From JANMDN01 sp031376285 (GTDB lineage Bacteria > Actinomycetota > Thermoleophilia > Miltoncostaeales > Miltoncostaeaceae): DNA of 35,824 nucleotides. The position numbers were made by a program, and so were the translations under genes. Of the stretch, positions 1 to 8,112 are shown in pieces. The stretch's first letter is position 1. Each line of letters starts with the position of its first letter. The notes beneath the pieces were generated by a model. The model did not search any database and was not told the origin of the DNA. It worked only from the letters and a program-made list of their open reading frames with translations. Where the stretch lies: positions 1 to 35,824 of the forward strand of contig JANMDN010000020.1 of NCBI GenBank assembly GCA_031376285.1, read 5' to 3'.

Positions 1-50
1 GCTTTTTGTTTGGCCCCCCCGCCCGCCCCCCCCCGCCCCCCCCCCCACAA
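1..50. other. C-rich contig-edge tract, probable artefact
   Basis: Positions 14-46 are almost pure C, with only three G residues (21, 25, 35). On the minus strand this is a poly-G run that follows directly after the expected C-terminal end of the alcohol dehydrogenase (the codons for Lys-His-Val-Val). It would add an implausible poly-Gly tail to that enzyme. Poly-G at the end of a contig is typical of no-signal calls in two-colour Illumina chemistry. I infer that the window begins at a contig end and that these bases are not genomic. Confidence 0.6.
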
Positions 51-1056
51 CATGCTTGTCCCCGCCTGCGCGGAGAGCATCGCCAACGTCCTCGAGCCCG
101 AGTTCTCGGCCGCTGATCAACTCAGCGAACGGTGCGCTTTCTGCGACGAGCGCATCGAAGGCGATTCTGACCGTTGCCGGGGTGTGGTGATAGCTCCCCT
201 GGAGTCGGAGCTGTCCGTAGTGCAGCTCGGCACTGGAAACGGGCAGCACGTCGTTCGGTCCGCAGCCGCCGTAGAAGGTCACCTCGGCGCCCGGTCGGGC
301 CACCCGTAGCGCGGCCGTCCATGCGTCGATTTTCCCGACAGCTTCGATGACGTACGGGGCGCCACGTCCGCCGGGGAGAAGTCCTCTCAAGGCGGCGAGG
401 CGCTCGGCGTCACGAGGCGCGTCGGCCGCATGTTCAGCGCCGAATCGCAGCGCCCGCGCGCGCCGTTCGGGGTGTGGGTCACAGAGAATGACCTGACACC
501 CGCGGGCCGCGAGCCTGGAGGTGAGAAGTTGTCCTTGGACTCCCCCGCCGAGCACAACGACCCAATCGCCACGTGCGGCCGTGCAACGTTCGGCGCCGAG
601 CACGGCGCAGGCCAGCGGTTCCACGAGGGCCGCAAGCGCCTCAGACATCTCGGACGGAAGCTCGATGAGGTTGCGTCCGACGATCGGCGACGGGACGAGG
701 GCGTACTCGGCGAAGGCGCCGGTGAGATAAGTTCGCGCGTCGCAGAGGTGTTCCCGGCCCTCAGCGCAGGCCCAACAGGCGCCGCATGGCGCGGAGTTCG
801 CGACGACGACGCGCCTGCCGAGCAAATCGCGAGCGACACCATCTCCGACGGCGTCAACGATGCCGCAGAGTTCGTGACCGAGTAGGGCCGGTAACGCGCC
901 GAGCGCCGGATGGCCGCCGAGCCGAAGCATCTTGGCATCGGTTGCGCACGTGAGCGCGGTCGTTACCTCGACGACCACCTCGCCTGGCCCGGGAAGCGGC
1001 ACGGGTCGGTCTTCAAGACGAAGATCGTCAGCGCCGTGGAGAGCAAGAGCCCGCAT
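1..1056 (-). CDS. Zinc-dependent medium-chain alcohol dehydrogenase (3'-truncated by window edge)
   Basis: NAD(P)-dependent oxidation of an alcohol or polyol by a zinc MDR enzyme; the substrate cannot be named. The frame stays open to the left edge, so the stop is missing. It starts at ATG 1056 (MRALALHGADDLR) behind a GGAGG sequence. Catalytic zinc ligands are Cys37, His61-Glu62 (GHE) and Glu146. The structural zinc site is complete, with Cys91, Cys94, Cys97 and Cys105. The Rossmann motif GGGVQG is at 170-175. The last reliable residues (GDKHVV) correspond to the usual family C-terminus, so only a few residues are probably missing. Beyond them lies the C-rich artefact. The gene stands alone on the minus strand with no visible operon partner. 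Confidence 0.85.
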   Translation of the reverse strand, partial: MRALALHGADDLRLEDRPVPLPGPGEVVVEVTTALTCATDAKMLRLGGHPALGALPALLGHELCGIVDAVGDGVARDLLGRRVVVANSAPCGACWACAEGREHLCDARTYLTGAFAEYALVPSPIVGRNLIELPSEMSEALAALVEPLACAVLGAERCTAARGDWVVVLGGGVQGQLLTSRLAARGCQVILCDPHPERRARALRFGAEHAADAPRDAERLAALRGLLPGGRGAPYVIEAVGKIDAWTAALRVARPGAEVTFYGGCGPNDVLPVSSAELHYGQLRLQGSYHHTPATVRIAFDALVAESAPFAELISGRELGLEDVGDALRAGGDKHVVGGGAGGGGRGGQTKS

Positions 1057-1512
1057 CGCCCTCCGCTGAGGTTGGCGCGCCGCCGTAGTTCCCGCGAACG
1101 CTCGGCGTCGTCTGATACTCACGAATAGAACGTACCAGCCGCTCGTAATATCAGCGTCGCCTGACCACGCCGACGACGACCAGCGCAGGACTCAGCTCGA
1201 GGGCGCCGTCAGGCCGAAGGAAACCGATATCGGTTGGGATACGAGGCGACGACGCGGCAGGCGGCGGCAAGGTCGGGTTCGGAGGCCTGGGCGGTCCCGT
1301 CGATCAGGATGAGCCCCCGCTGACCTTGCCGCATCGAATGGATCTGTACGTGAGCGCAGGAGCGCTCCGTGCGCATCCGGGGCGGCGGTGACCGGTCGAT
1401 CCGGCCAGCGTGACCTCCGTCGACTCTAGGATTCCGATCAAGTAGCTGACGCCGACCGCGCCCATTCGGGGTTGCCAGAGTGCCCGCTCGGTCCGCTGGC
1501 AACCCCGGCCGG
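1057..1512. other. Intergenic stretch, possible degenerate coding remnant
   Basis: I see no intact gene in these roughly 455 bases. On the minus strand a frame ending at 1209 translates near its end to GLILIDGTAQASEPDLAAA, which faintly recalls the beta-strand and 'GTA' part of PPOX/flavin-reductase-like proteins. Upstream that frame is arginine/proline-rich and runs into the YCII-like gene, so it has no credible start. It may be a decayed remnant or chance. Confidence 0.25.
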
Positions 1513-1827
1513 CTACATGAGCTCGTGCACCTCGTGCACCTCAACCGTTCCAGCGACCGAAAGCATCGGGCAGCCCTTCGCCATCTCGACCGCGGCGCCA
1601 AGGTCGCCCGCGTCCAGAATCGAGTAGCCGTTGACCCCTGAGCTTGTCCCCTCGGAAACGCCCGTCAGGGTGACCGTCGATGATCTGGCAAACGGGTTAC
1701 CAGGATCGACAACCGCCGACCCCAACCCTTCGAACCACCCCGTCCACGCCGCCATCACGGCATCCACCTCCGCTTTTGATTGCGGCATCGGACCCCCACC
1801 GGAGTACGTCAACACGAACTTCGCCAT
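1513..1827 (-). CDS. YCII-related (DGPF-type) small protein
   Basis: A 104-residue protein starting MAKFVLTYSGGG, with a strong GAGGGGAG ribosome site about 8 nt upstream of ATG 1827. An in-frame extension to 1905 lacks such a site and is low-complexity, so I rejected it. The length, the opening beta strand, the GGGPMP turn, the central WTGWFEGLG helix and the closing segment with NGYSILDAGDL fit the YCII/DGPF ferredoxin-like fold. Members often sit near ECF sigma factors or regulators; their biochemical role is mostly unknown. The next gene upstream on the same strand is the DUF1772 membrane protein, so the two may be cotranscribed. Family assignment is by pattern recognition only. Confidence 0.7.
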   Translation of the reverse strand: MAKFVLTYSGGGPMPQSKAEVDAVMAAWTGWFEGLGSAVVDPGNPFARSSTVTLTGVSEGTSSGVNGYSILDAGDLGAAVEMAKGCPMLSVAGTVEVHEVHELM

Positions 1828-1963
1828 CGCGATGCTCCCCTCGAACGTTGATTGGCCGGCGGTCTGACTCCCGCCGTACAACGATGACGAACCAGGACCC
1901 TCCAAATCGACAGACCCGACAATCGAACGTCGTGCAGGGCGAGAACTTCTCTGGCGTACCGCA

Positions 1964-2449
1964 TCATTGGGTTCGAGTCAGAGACAGGATGAACGCCGCG
2001 GACGCCGCGAGCACTGACAGCGTTCGAACATGATTCCACGCGGTCCAGTGGGAGACGTAGCCCGCCCAGTGGCGGGCCGCTCCGGCGGCGGACGGGTTAA
2101 GGACCTCCAGCGCGTTATTGCGCGGCACGTGGTAGGCGAGCGTGAGCACGACCGCCAGGAGGTGCAGCGCGCTCCCCGCGAAGCGGTACGCGGAGCCGGG
2201 TTGGCCCATGTCTAGGAGCGCGTTGACGGCGAGGAACCCGCTTGTCAGCGCCGTTCCGAAGAGCACCGCCATGAACCACGGGTTCGGGGCGAATCGGTTG
2301 ATCGACTGCATCGCGGCGATCCCCTGCGCCGGAGGGAGGTCATCGAGCGCCCTCATGATGAACGTCGAAAACGCAAAGAACACGCCGCCGGCAAGGGCCG
2401 CGCCGACGGCCGAGGTTGTCGTCAGCACGCGTACGAGGCTCTCGCTCAC
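1964..2449 (-). CDS. DUF1772 / anthrone-oxygenase-like membrane protein
   Basis: A 161-residue integral membrane protein with a GTG start at 2449 and GGAG 8 nt upstream. About four hydrophobic helices are visible (roughly residues 9-31, 58-78, 90-107, 142-157). Family hallmarks as I remember them are the first-helix GGVFFAFSTFIMRAL, the PPAQGIAAMQSIN loop, the HVPRNNAL segment near 107-114 and WTAWNHVRT at 135-143. DUF1772 includes fungal anthrone oxygenases, but bacterial members have no proven reaction. It is divergent from the AraC-type regulator at 2595 across 145 bp, so the regulator may control it. The YCII-like gene lies downstream on the same strand. Confidence 0.75.
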   Translation of the reverse strand: MSESLVRVLTTTSAVGAALAGGVFFAFSTFIMRALDDLPPAQGIAAMQSINRFAPNPWFMAVLFGTALTSGFLAVNALLDMGQPGSAYRFAGSALHLLAVVLTLAYHVPRNNALEVLNPSAAGAARHWAGYVSHWTAWNHVRTLSVLAASAAFILSLTRTQ

Positions 2450-2594
2450 GGGTTGCTCCGGCCGGCGGTCCTACGGAGAGCCGGTTTTCGCTGTTGGTCC
2501 TGTTTTTCGTCCATGGCGCCAGTAAAGGCCGCGGAGGCGTGCGAATCCATCGCTCAGCGCGGCATCGACATACGCGAGCGTCTACGCTCACCGT
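2450..2594. promoter_or_regulatory. Divergent promoter region, DUF1772 / AraC regulator
   Basis: This 145-bp gap separates two divergent starts (GTG 2449 and ATG 2595) and must carry both promoters. A small inverted repeat, GAGCG-TCTA-CGCTC, lies at 2576-2589 immediately before the regulator start. It is too short to call an operator with confidence. No clear -35/-10 pair is evident. Confidence 0.35.
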
Positions 2595-3536
2595 ATGGAC
2601 GCGCTCGCCAGCCTGCTCGACGGTCCGCGCGCACGCGGGGCGTTTCTCCTGCGATTGATGCTCGGCCCACCGTGGTCGCTGCGCATCGAAGACAAGGCGC
2701 CCCTCGCCCTCATCGTCATGGTCAAAGGCGACGCGTGGGTCGTCCCGGACCACGCCGACGCAGTCCAGCTCCGCCCCGGCGATGTCGCTGTTCTGCGCGG
2801 GCCGAACCCCTTGACGTTCGCCGACGCGCCTGACACCCAGCCGCAGGTCGTCATTCACCCCGGCCAGCGCTGCACCAACCTTAAGGGAGAGGATCTCGCG
2901 GAGTCGATGAGCCTCGGCATGCGCACCTGGGGGAACTGCCTGGACGGGCCGACGATGATCCTGACCGGCGTCTACCAAATGCCGGGGGAGATCGGCCGAC
3001 GGATACTCGCCGCGCTTCCGGAGCTGGTTGTACTGGCCGAGGAGCAGTGGGATGACCACCTCATTCCACTGCTGCGCGAAGAGATCGGCAAGGACGCCCC
3101 CGGTCAGGAAGCCGTCCTTGACCGTTTGCTCGATCTGCTGCTGATCGCCGTCCTACGAGATTGGTTCTCGCGAACTGAGGCGAACGCGCCTGCGTGGTAC
3201 CGCGCCCAGGCCGACCCTGTGGTCGGGCGCGCGCTGCGCCTGCTCCACAACAACCCGGCCCATTCGTGGACGCTCGCGGGCCTTGCCGCGGAGACCTTTG
3301 TCTCTCGCGCGGCGCTCGCGCGGCGCTTCAAGGATCTCGTCGGCGAACCCCCGATGGCATACCTCACAAACTGGCGGCTCTCACTTGCGATCGACCTCTT
3401 GCGCGACCCCACGGCCACGATTTCCCAGGTCGCGGCCCAGGTCGGCTACAGCAGTCCGTTCGCCCTCAGCACGGCCTTCAAGCGCATCCACGGCCTGAGT
3501 CCCAAAGCGCACCGCTCCCTGGCCGCCACGACCTAA
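2595..3536 (+). CDS. AraC-family transcriptional regulator with N-terminal cupin
   Basis: A 313-residue regulator. Residues about 1-190 form a cupin_6-type ligand-binding half (beta strands around LALIVMVKGDAWVVPD and LRPGDVAVLRGP). Residues about 205-310 form the AraC DNA-binding half, with one helix-turn-helix near 225-246 (WTLAGLAAETFVSRAALARR) and a second near 275-297 (ISQVAAQVGYSSPFALSTAF). The GYSSPFALSTAFKR signature is canonical for the second helix-turn-helix. It begins at ATG 2595 without an obvious Shine-Dalgarno. The divergent DUF1772 gene is the natural candidate target. The inducer is unknown; cupin_6 regulators are often annotated as controlling oxidoreductases. Confidence 0.9.
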   Translation: MDALASLLDGPRARGAFLLRLMLGPPWSLRIEDKAPLALIVMVKGDAWVVPDHADAVQLRPGDVAVLRGPNPLTFADAPDTQPQVVIHPGQRCTNLKGEDLAESMSLGMRTWGNCLDGPTMILTGVYQMPGEIGRRILAALPELVVLAEEQWDDHLIPLLREEIGKDAPGQEAVLDRLLDLLLIAVLRDWFSRTEANAPAWYRAQADPVVGRALRLLHNNPAHSWTLAGLAAETFVSRAALARRFKDLVGEPPMAYLTNWRLSLAIDLLRDPTATISQVAAQVGYSSPFALSTAFKRIHGLSPKAHRSLAATT

Positions 3537-3552
3537 CTCAAACCTCCAAGGC

Positions 3553-4122
3553 TCAGCGATCCGGTGAGGGTCGCGGTCGAGCCGGTCCGAGGTGACGCGC
3601 CGCGAAGACCAACGGCGCCAGCAGCAGACGCTGTGCGGTGACGCTCAGGAACGGCGCGTGGGCGACGTGGTCATAGCGTCGCGCAAGCACGGCGAATTTG
3701 AGCGGGCTGCGCGGGAGGCCTCGGCGCGTCATGCGCCCGGCGCAGGCCATTGCGACGACCTCGACGAGCATCTCCTCCATCGCGAGTGCGGGGCGAACTT
3801 CCACCCGCAGTCGGGCTTCGCTGGGGCCGGCATTCGCGAATGCGTGCACGGTTCCCGGCGCAACCTCGATCACATCGCCCGGCCCGGCTCTGCGGGAATG
3901 ACGCCCAAGTCTGAAGCGTACAATCCCGGCAACGACCTCAAATCGCTCGGTCTGGATCGGGTGGACATGCGCAATCGCAACGGCTCCGCCAGGTCGCAGC
4001 GCCAAGTCGAAGGCGAGCAGCTCGCCGCGCGTTGTGCCCGCCGTGTGTGTGAACGTGAAGTGTTCGCCCGTGACGGGATTTTCGAGCGTCTCGCCTGGAG
4101 CGATCGGCGGGTGATTGCCCAT
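3553..4122 (-). CDS. Cupin-domain protein
   Basis: A 189-residue protein whose first ~115 residues form a single cupin barrel. Cupin motif 1 is complete and correctly spaced: His52, His54, Glu59 and Gly66. Motif 2 gives Gly82, Pro89-Gly90, His93 and Asn97. The predicted metal ligands are therefore His52, His54, Glu59 and His93. The C-terminal ~70 residues (SPLKFAVLARRYDHVAHAPF onward) are hydrophobic/basic and may form a membrane-associated helical tail. The substrate is unknown. It is convergent with the AraC gene, 16 bp apart. No clear ribosome site precedes ATG 4122. Confidence 0.75.
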   Translation of the reverse strand: MGNHPPIAPGETLENPVTGEHFTFTHTAGTTRGELLAFDLALRPGGAVAIAHVHPIQTERFEVVAGIVRFRLGRHSRRAGPGDVIEVAPGTVHAFANAGPSEARLRVEVRPALAMEEMLVEVVAMACAGRMTRRGLPRSPLKFAVLARRYDHVAHAPFLSVTAQRLLLAPLVFAARHLGPARPRPSPDR

Positions 4123-4278
4123 GGGACGTAGTGAAGACCGACCGTTGGCATGGCGCCATTGCCCGGCTGCTCAAGGTCATGCGCGAACGTCTCAGCCCAC
4201 GACGTGAGCCCGTGCCTCGAGGTTCACCTTCCGGTCGTTCGTTTCGTTGGCGCGCCCGTCGTCGCGGTGACAAGCAGC

Positions 4279-5346
4279 TCAGGCGGCGCGGGCGAGCTGG
4301 TGCAGCATGCTGTCCTCGGGAAGTCCCTCTCCCCAGAACGCGTGCTGGGCGGCGCGTCCTCCGTGACGGAACGCCGTCGCCACCGGCCAGCGCATGGGAT
4401 CCCATGATCCGATGTCACGGATGAACGCGCGACCGTCGCGTTCCTCCCATACGACCAACCGGCTGCGAGCCGGACCGATGAAATGGCCTTCGTGGGTCGT
4501 CAGCTCGCATGCGGCGATGGCCGTGCTGCCGGAAGGGATAGCGGGTTTTCCAAGGCCGTGCCCAAGCTCCTCGAGCATGCCCTCCAACCCAGTCGGTGCG
4601 GCGCTCGTCTCGATCCGGGTCACGGTGACGTAGCCGCGCGTGAGGATCGGCAGTCGCGGCAGGGCGGGCACGACGACCTCAACCTCGAAGGTCTGTTCGA
4701 GCAGGCCACCGGAGCGAACTGGAGTGAACTGGCCGAGCGCGGAGGCGAAGTCGGGCCAGCGTTCGGGCTGCATGAGCAGCGCGACCGTACGGCCCGCCGA
4801 CGGCACCTCGACGGGCGCATAGGTGCCCCAGATCTGTTCGGCTGCCACGGCCGACGGAGGCGAGATCGGCGCGAGGGCTCCTTTTCGCAGGCGCGCCTCG
4901 GGAACAAACCGGCCTCGGCTCTGCGCATCGGGGAACGCCACTCCGTAGGCCCGGCGCTGGTCGTCGGCCCACGCGTCCGGAAACCAGGATCCGATCAGTT
5001 GGGACGCGCCCTCAAGCAGCTCGTCGCGCGACAGGCGGCCGTATCCTGACCCGCCGCGCCGGAAGCGAGACCTCCCAAACGCTCGGTGAAACCCGGGAAG
5101 GTCGCGCATGCCGAGGCGTCGACCGAGGGTGTGCCAACGGGTTGCGACGATGCCCATCGCGAGACGAAGGTCGGAGACGTCACGCTGCTCAGGTGGCCGA
5201 GCGTAGTAGGCAGCGTTCACGAAGTCGGTCACCCACCCGGCCGCGCCCGGAGCGGCGACCGAGGTCCCGGCCATCCGCGCAAAACGAACCGCGCGCCGCG
5301 TCATCCCCTTGGGCGTCGCTCCCCCTGACGGTGCGTCACTGGGCAT
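4279..5346 (-). CDS. Uncharacterised 355-residue protein
   Basis: I do not recognise this protein. It begins MPSDAPSGGATPKGMTRR at ATG 5346, with AGAGGA upstream; ATG at residue 15 is an alternative start. The open frame continues to 5826, but that extension is antisense to mazE and arginine/serine-rich, so it is not included. Residues ~40-150 are helical with several Arg/Trp. Residues ~195-260 alternate hydrophobic strands (TFEVEVVVPALPRLPILTRG, YVTVTRIE) in a way that could suit an SRPBCC-like beta sheet. The C-terminal third has a well-formed sheet pattern (RSRLVVWEERDGRAFIRDIG). No signal peptide or membrane span is clear, though residues 25-40 are Ala/Gly rich. Confidence 0.6.
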   Translation of the reverse strand: MPSDAPSGGATPKGMTRRAVRFARMAGTSVAAPGAAGWVTDFVNAAYYARPPEQRDVSDLRLAMGIVATRWHTLGRRLGMRDLPGFHRAFGRSRFRRGGSGYGRLSRDELLEGASQLIGSWFPDAWADDQRRAYGVAFPDAQSRGRFVPEARLRKGALAPISPPSAVAAEQIWGTYAPVEVPSAGRTVALLMQPERWPDFASALGQFTPVRSGGLLEQTFEVEVVVPALPRLPILTRGYVTVTRIETSAAPTGLEGMLEELGHGLGKPAIPSGSTAIAACELTTHEGHFIGPARSRLVVWEERDGRAFIRDIGSWDPMRWPVATAFRHGGRAAQHAFWGEGLPEDSMLHQLARAA

Positions 5347-5590
5347 ACAAGCGACAGTAGTCCTCTCAAGCCCCGGGCGTGGGGGTCCGTACATCCGGGC
5401 GGCGAGGGTGAGGCATGTGCGGCGCGTAACCGTCACATGGGACGGTAGCTGCCACCCGGCCGATGCGTCGACGGTCCGTGTCCGTCGGTCCGTGCTCTGG
5501 CGCACAACCCCCCGGAACCGGACGCGCCACTTCCAACGCTCGACGGCACCGCTGCGGATGAACAGTCGGATGAAGAGTAGGATCGCCGTC

Positions 5591-5818
5591 ATGACCCGCG
5601 TAAAGATCTCAGCGACCATCTCACCCGAGCGGATCGCTGAGGCACGAGCGGTCGTTGCCGCCGCGTCGCTTTCCGAACTTCTGGATCGTGCCCTCGAGGC
5701 GCTCGTCGAGCGGGAACTTGAGCGACGCTGGTTGGAGGCACACGACGGCGACGATGCGAGCGATCTGCCTGGGGCGGTTCCGGTCGACCTGAGCCACATA
5801 CCGTGGGATGAGAAGTGA
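5591..5818 (+). CDS. mazE: MazE-like antitoxin of a type II toxin-antitoxin pair
   Basis: A 75-residue protein. Its N-terminal part (MTRVKISATISPERIAEARA) reads as a ribbon-helix-helix DNA-binding domain, followed by a helix rich in Leu/Glu (SLSELLDRALEALVERELER). The acidic C-terminal tail (LPGAVPVDLSHIPWDEK) is typical of the segment that wraps the toxin. ATG 5591 has AGTAGGA upstream; ATG 5558 is possible. The stop overlaps the toxin start by 4 nt (GTGA at 5815), indicating translational coupling. By family precedent it neutralises the toxin and represses its own promoter, probably located in the gap 5347-5590. Confidence 0.8.
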   Translation: MTRVKISATISPERIAEARAVVAAASLSELLDRALEALVERELERRWLEAHDGDDASDLPGAVPVDLSHIPWDEK

Positions 5819-6132
5819 CGGCGCACCGCGGCGAGATTTGGTGGGCTGACATCCCGGGAGACAAGCGCCGACCCGTCCTGATCCTGACTCGTGAGCGCTT
5901 CATCGCGACGCTTGGCGCCGTGCTCGTCGCCCCGATCACAACCAAGGTGCGCGGTATCCCGACAGAGGTCCCACTCGGTGAAGACCAGGGGCTGCCGCGC
6001 TCATGTGCTGCAAACTTCGACAACCTCATGACCCTGCCAAAGAGTCTTCTGCGCGAACGAGTTTCGCGCTTGGACGCCGAGCGACTGAAGCAAGCCTGCC
6101 GGGCCTACCGCTTCGCCGCAGACTGCCCGTAG
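5815..6132 (+). CDS. mazF: MazF/PemK-family mRNA endoribonuclease toxin
   Basis: A 105-residue toxin starting with the GTG that overlaps the antitoxin stop. Family landmarks are RGEIWWADIPGDKRRPVLIL at the N-terminus, the APITTKVRGIPTEVPLG strand-turn, and LPRSCAANFDNLMTLPKSLL, which includes the conserved Asn-Leu-Met-Thr region. The opening Arg-Gly-Glu and the Thr of PITT are the residues usually tied to substrate binding and catalysis. MazF enzymes cleave RNA at short single-stranded sequences and halt growth until the antitoxin is restored. The recognised sequence cannot be predicted. The pair appears intact, with no frame disruption. Confidence 0.88.
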   Translation: MTAHRGEIWWADIPGDKRRPVLILTRERFIATLGAVLVAPITTKVRGIPTEVPLGEDQGLPRSCAANFDNLMTLPKSLLRERVSRLDAERLKQACRAYRFAADCP

Positions 6133-6366
6133 CCGGTACCCGGCGGGCACGAATTGGGGCGTCCGGACCCTGCGGTCCGACCAGAGCAAACGGCGAAACC
6201 TCGCCCAGGCAGCGGGGTAAGACTCGACGAGCTGCGCGAATGGGTCGCGGTGGGGATCACGAGCCCAAACCCCGGCTCCAGGTCGCGCGGAGAAACATGC
6301 CAGGCGTCTCCGCGCGAGGCCTTGTGTTCTCGGGCGACCACCGAGGATGCGGAATCTCGGTGCGCC

Positions 6367-6372
6367 TATAAC
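6367..6372 (+). promoter_or_regulatory. Candidate -10 hexamer before secreted propeller gene
   Basis: TATAAC at 6367-6372 lies about 30 nt upstream of ATG 6403 in an otherwise GC-rich 270-bp gap (6133-6402). It resembles a sigma-70 -10 element. No matching -35 is evident at 17 +/- 1 nt, so this is a weak call. Confidence 0.3.
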
Positions 6373-6402
6373 GTCACGGCCAACCGAGCCCGGAGGGCAC
6401 CG

Positions 6403-8038
6403 ATGGCGCACCGCAGAACACTCTCGTCACCCCGAGTCCGGGTGATCGCCGGACTCGCGGCAGCCCTCGTGCCAGCTTCCGTCGTCGCCGCTCCGCCTCC
6501 ACCGAAGGTCCTCAAGGGGTGGTTCGTTCGCGCCGGAGACCGTTCCCGTCTCCGCGCCGCAGGCCGGAGGACGGGCGGTTGTCCCGGCCTTCCTTCTCGT
6601 GCGCGACACTCCGTCGCCACAGGCCATCGCGGTGTACGCATCAGCGACCGGGGTCGCCGAGGTTGCCCGCCGTCTCGACGCCGACGCCACCTGGAAGGCC
6701 GCCGCGCCGGTGCCCTCAGACGCCATCTCTCCTCGTGTCGCATCAGACGGGAGCGGTCGCGCCACCGCGGTGTGGATCTCCGGTGACCGCGTATTCACAT
6801 CCGACCGGGGTGCGCTCTCCAACGCATGGAGCCAACCGGTCGCCCTGTCTGAGGCGGCCGCCGCCGCGCGCGATCCGCGCGTCACCATGGACGGCGCAGG
6901 CAACGTCATCGTGGCATGGAGCTGGGCCGGGGTTGTCCAGGCGACGTACCGTCCCACCGGTGGCGCCTACGGCCCGATAGCCGACCTCGCCCCCGCTCCT
7001 GTGAACCCAGGCAGTGTGATCCTCTCCGATCGTGCCGCCGCCGTGACCACCGGCGTCGCGGTGGTCGCCTGGGTGCGCGACGGCGCGCCGCAGGCCGCGC
7101 GCTACGTTCTTCCCGGCGGTTGGGAACCCCGCCAAACGATGCCCGGGCACCCGGCCACCGGCCAGTCGTACGCCGCCCACGTGGCGCTCGATGGGTCAGG
7201 CAACGCGACCGTCGCCTGGACCGAAGGCTGCGCCACGCTCTCAGCCACCCGCTCGACGGCCCAGGCGGCCTGGACGCAGGAACCCCAAGGCCCGTACCCA
7301 CAGCCGTGCGATGAGTCGATCGACCGCTCGCAAGACATCGCGCTCCTCGCGAGGGACGGCGGTATCGCCGCGCTCGGCGTGAGCCTCGATACTGGCCCGG
7401 GGCCCGACGGATTTGCCTTCGCGACTCGTGCAACCGCCGGCGGAGCTTGGTCGAAGGTGTCGGTCCCCCTCCCAGAGGACGCGCGCACGTTCGGCCTGCG
7501 GTCGACCGCCTCCGGCCCAGCGCTCGTTGCCACCGGAAGCGCAGCATTCGTCACCGCCATAATCCGGACGAGCAGCGGGGCCGTCGAGCAGGGCGTTCTC
7601 CCGGCCGCCAAGCCAACCGGCGAGGGCTCACCTGTGGGTCTCATCGACCTCGTCGAGTCAGGTGGCGACGTGCTCGCCGCCTGGCAGAGCCAAGTCGGCG
7701 CCAAGACAGTCATCCGGGCGGCGCTTCGCCCCGGTCAAGGCCTGCTCCTTCGCAAGTATCGGGCGACGAAGCCGACGCTCCGCCGCGGACGCGCAACGAA
7801 GTTCGCGTTCACGCTCTCAAACCCCGCACGCGTGACCTTCACCATCCTCAGCACAGACCGCAAACGCACCCTCCGAACGTTCACCGTGGCGCGCGGCGCA
7901 GGGGCCCAACTCGCGGGCTTCTCCGGAATCGTGAAGGGGAGTCCGCTCGCCCCCGGGACATACCGAGTCCGAGCGGTGGCGACGACCGGCAGCGCGGTCA
8001 CCCCACCCACCTCGATCACCCTGAAGGTGGTCGCGTAG
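6403..8038 (+). CDS. Secreted propeller-like repeat protein with an apparent single-base frameshift
   Basis: ATG 6403, with GGAGG 7 nt upstream, encodes a classic signal peptide (basic start, VIAGLAAALVPASVVAA, cleavage near AAPPPP). That frame then leaves the long downstream frame. If one G of the GGGG run at 6516-6519 is removed, translation continues as KVLKGGSFAPETVPVSAP into the 479-residue downstream frame with no stop until 8038. The downstream frame alone has only GTG 6599 as a start and would lack a signal peptide. The body carries repeated VAW/AVW strands (TAVWISGDRV, VIVAWSWAGV, VAWVRDG), suggesting a beta-propeller, and ends in an Ig-like domain (VTFTILSTDRKRTL). It resembles the protein at 32748. 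It is either a sequencing error or a genuine phase-variable or decayed gene. Confidence 0.7.
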
Positions 8039-8112
8039 GTTCGCTGGTCGAGACGACGGCTCCAAAAACCAAACTCGTCGCCACAGGCACTCGCGAGCCC
8101 CGGGAGGCATCG

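Noticed and set aside
387..938. 183-residue minus-strand frame rich in Arg/Ser/Pro
   Set aside because: It is the wrong frame of the same strand as the alcohol dehydrogenase, whose zinc and NAD motifs are in the neighbouring frame.
2340..3059. 239-residue minus-strand frame
   Set aside because: Lies antisense to the AraC gene and overlaps the DUF1772 gene; composition is Arg/Asp-rich without domains.
5347..5826. 160-residue N-terminal extension of the 355-residue protein
   Set aside because: It would be antisense to mazE, is Ser/Arg-rich and lacks a ribosome site.
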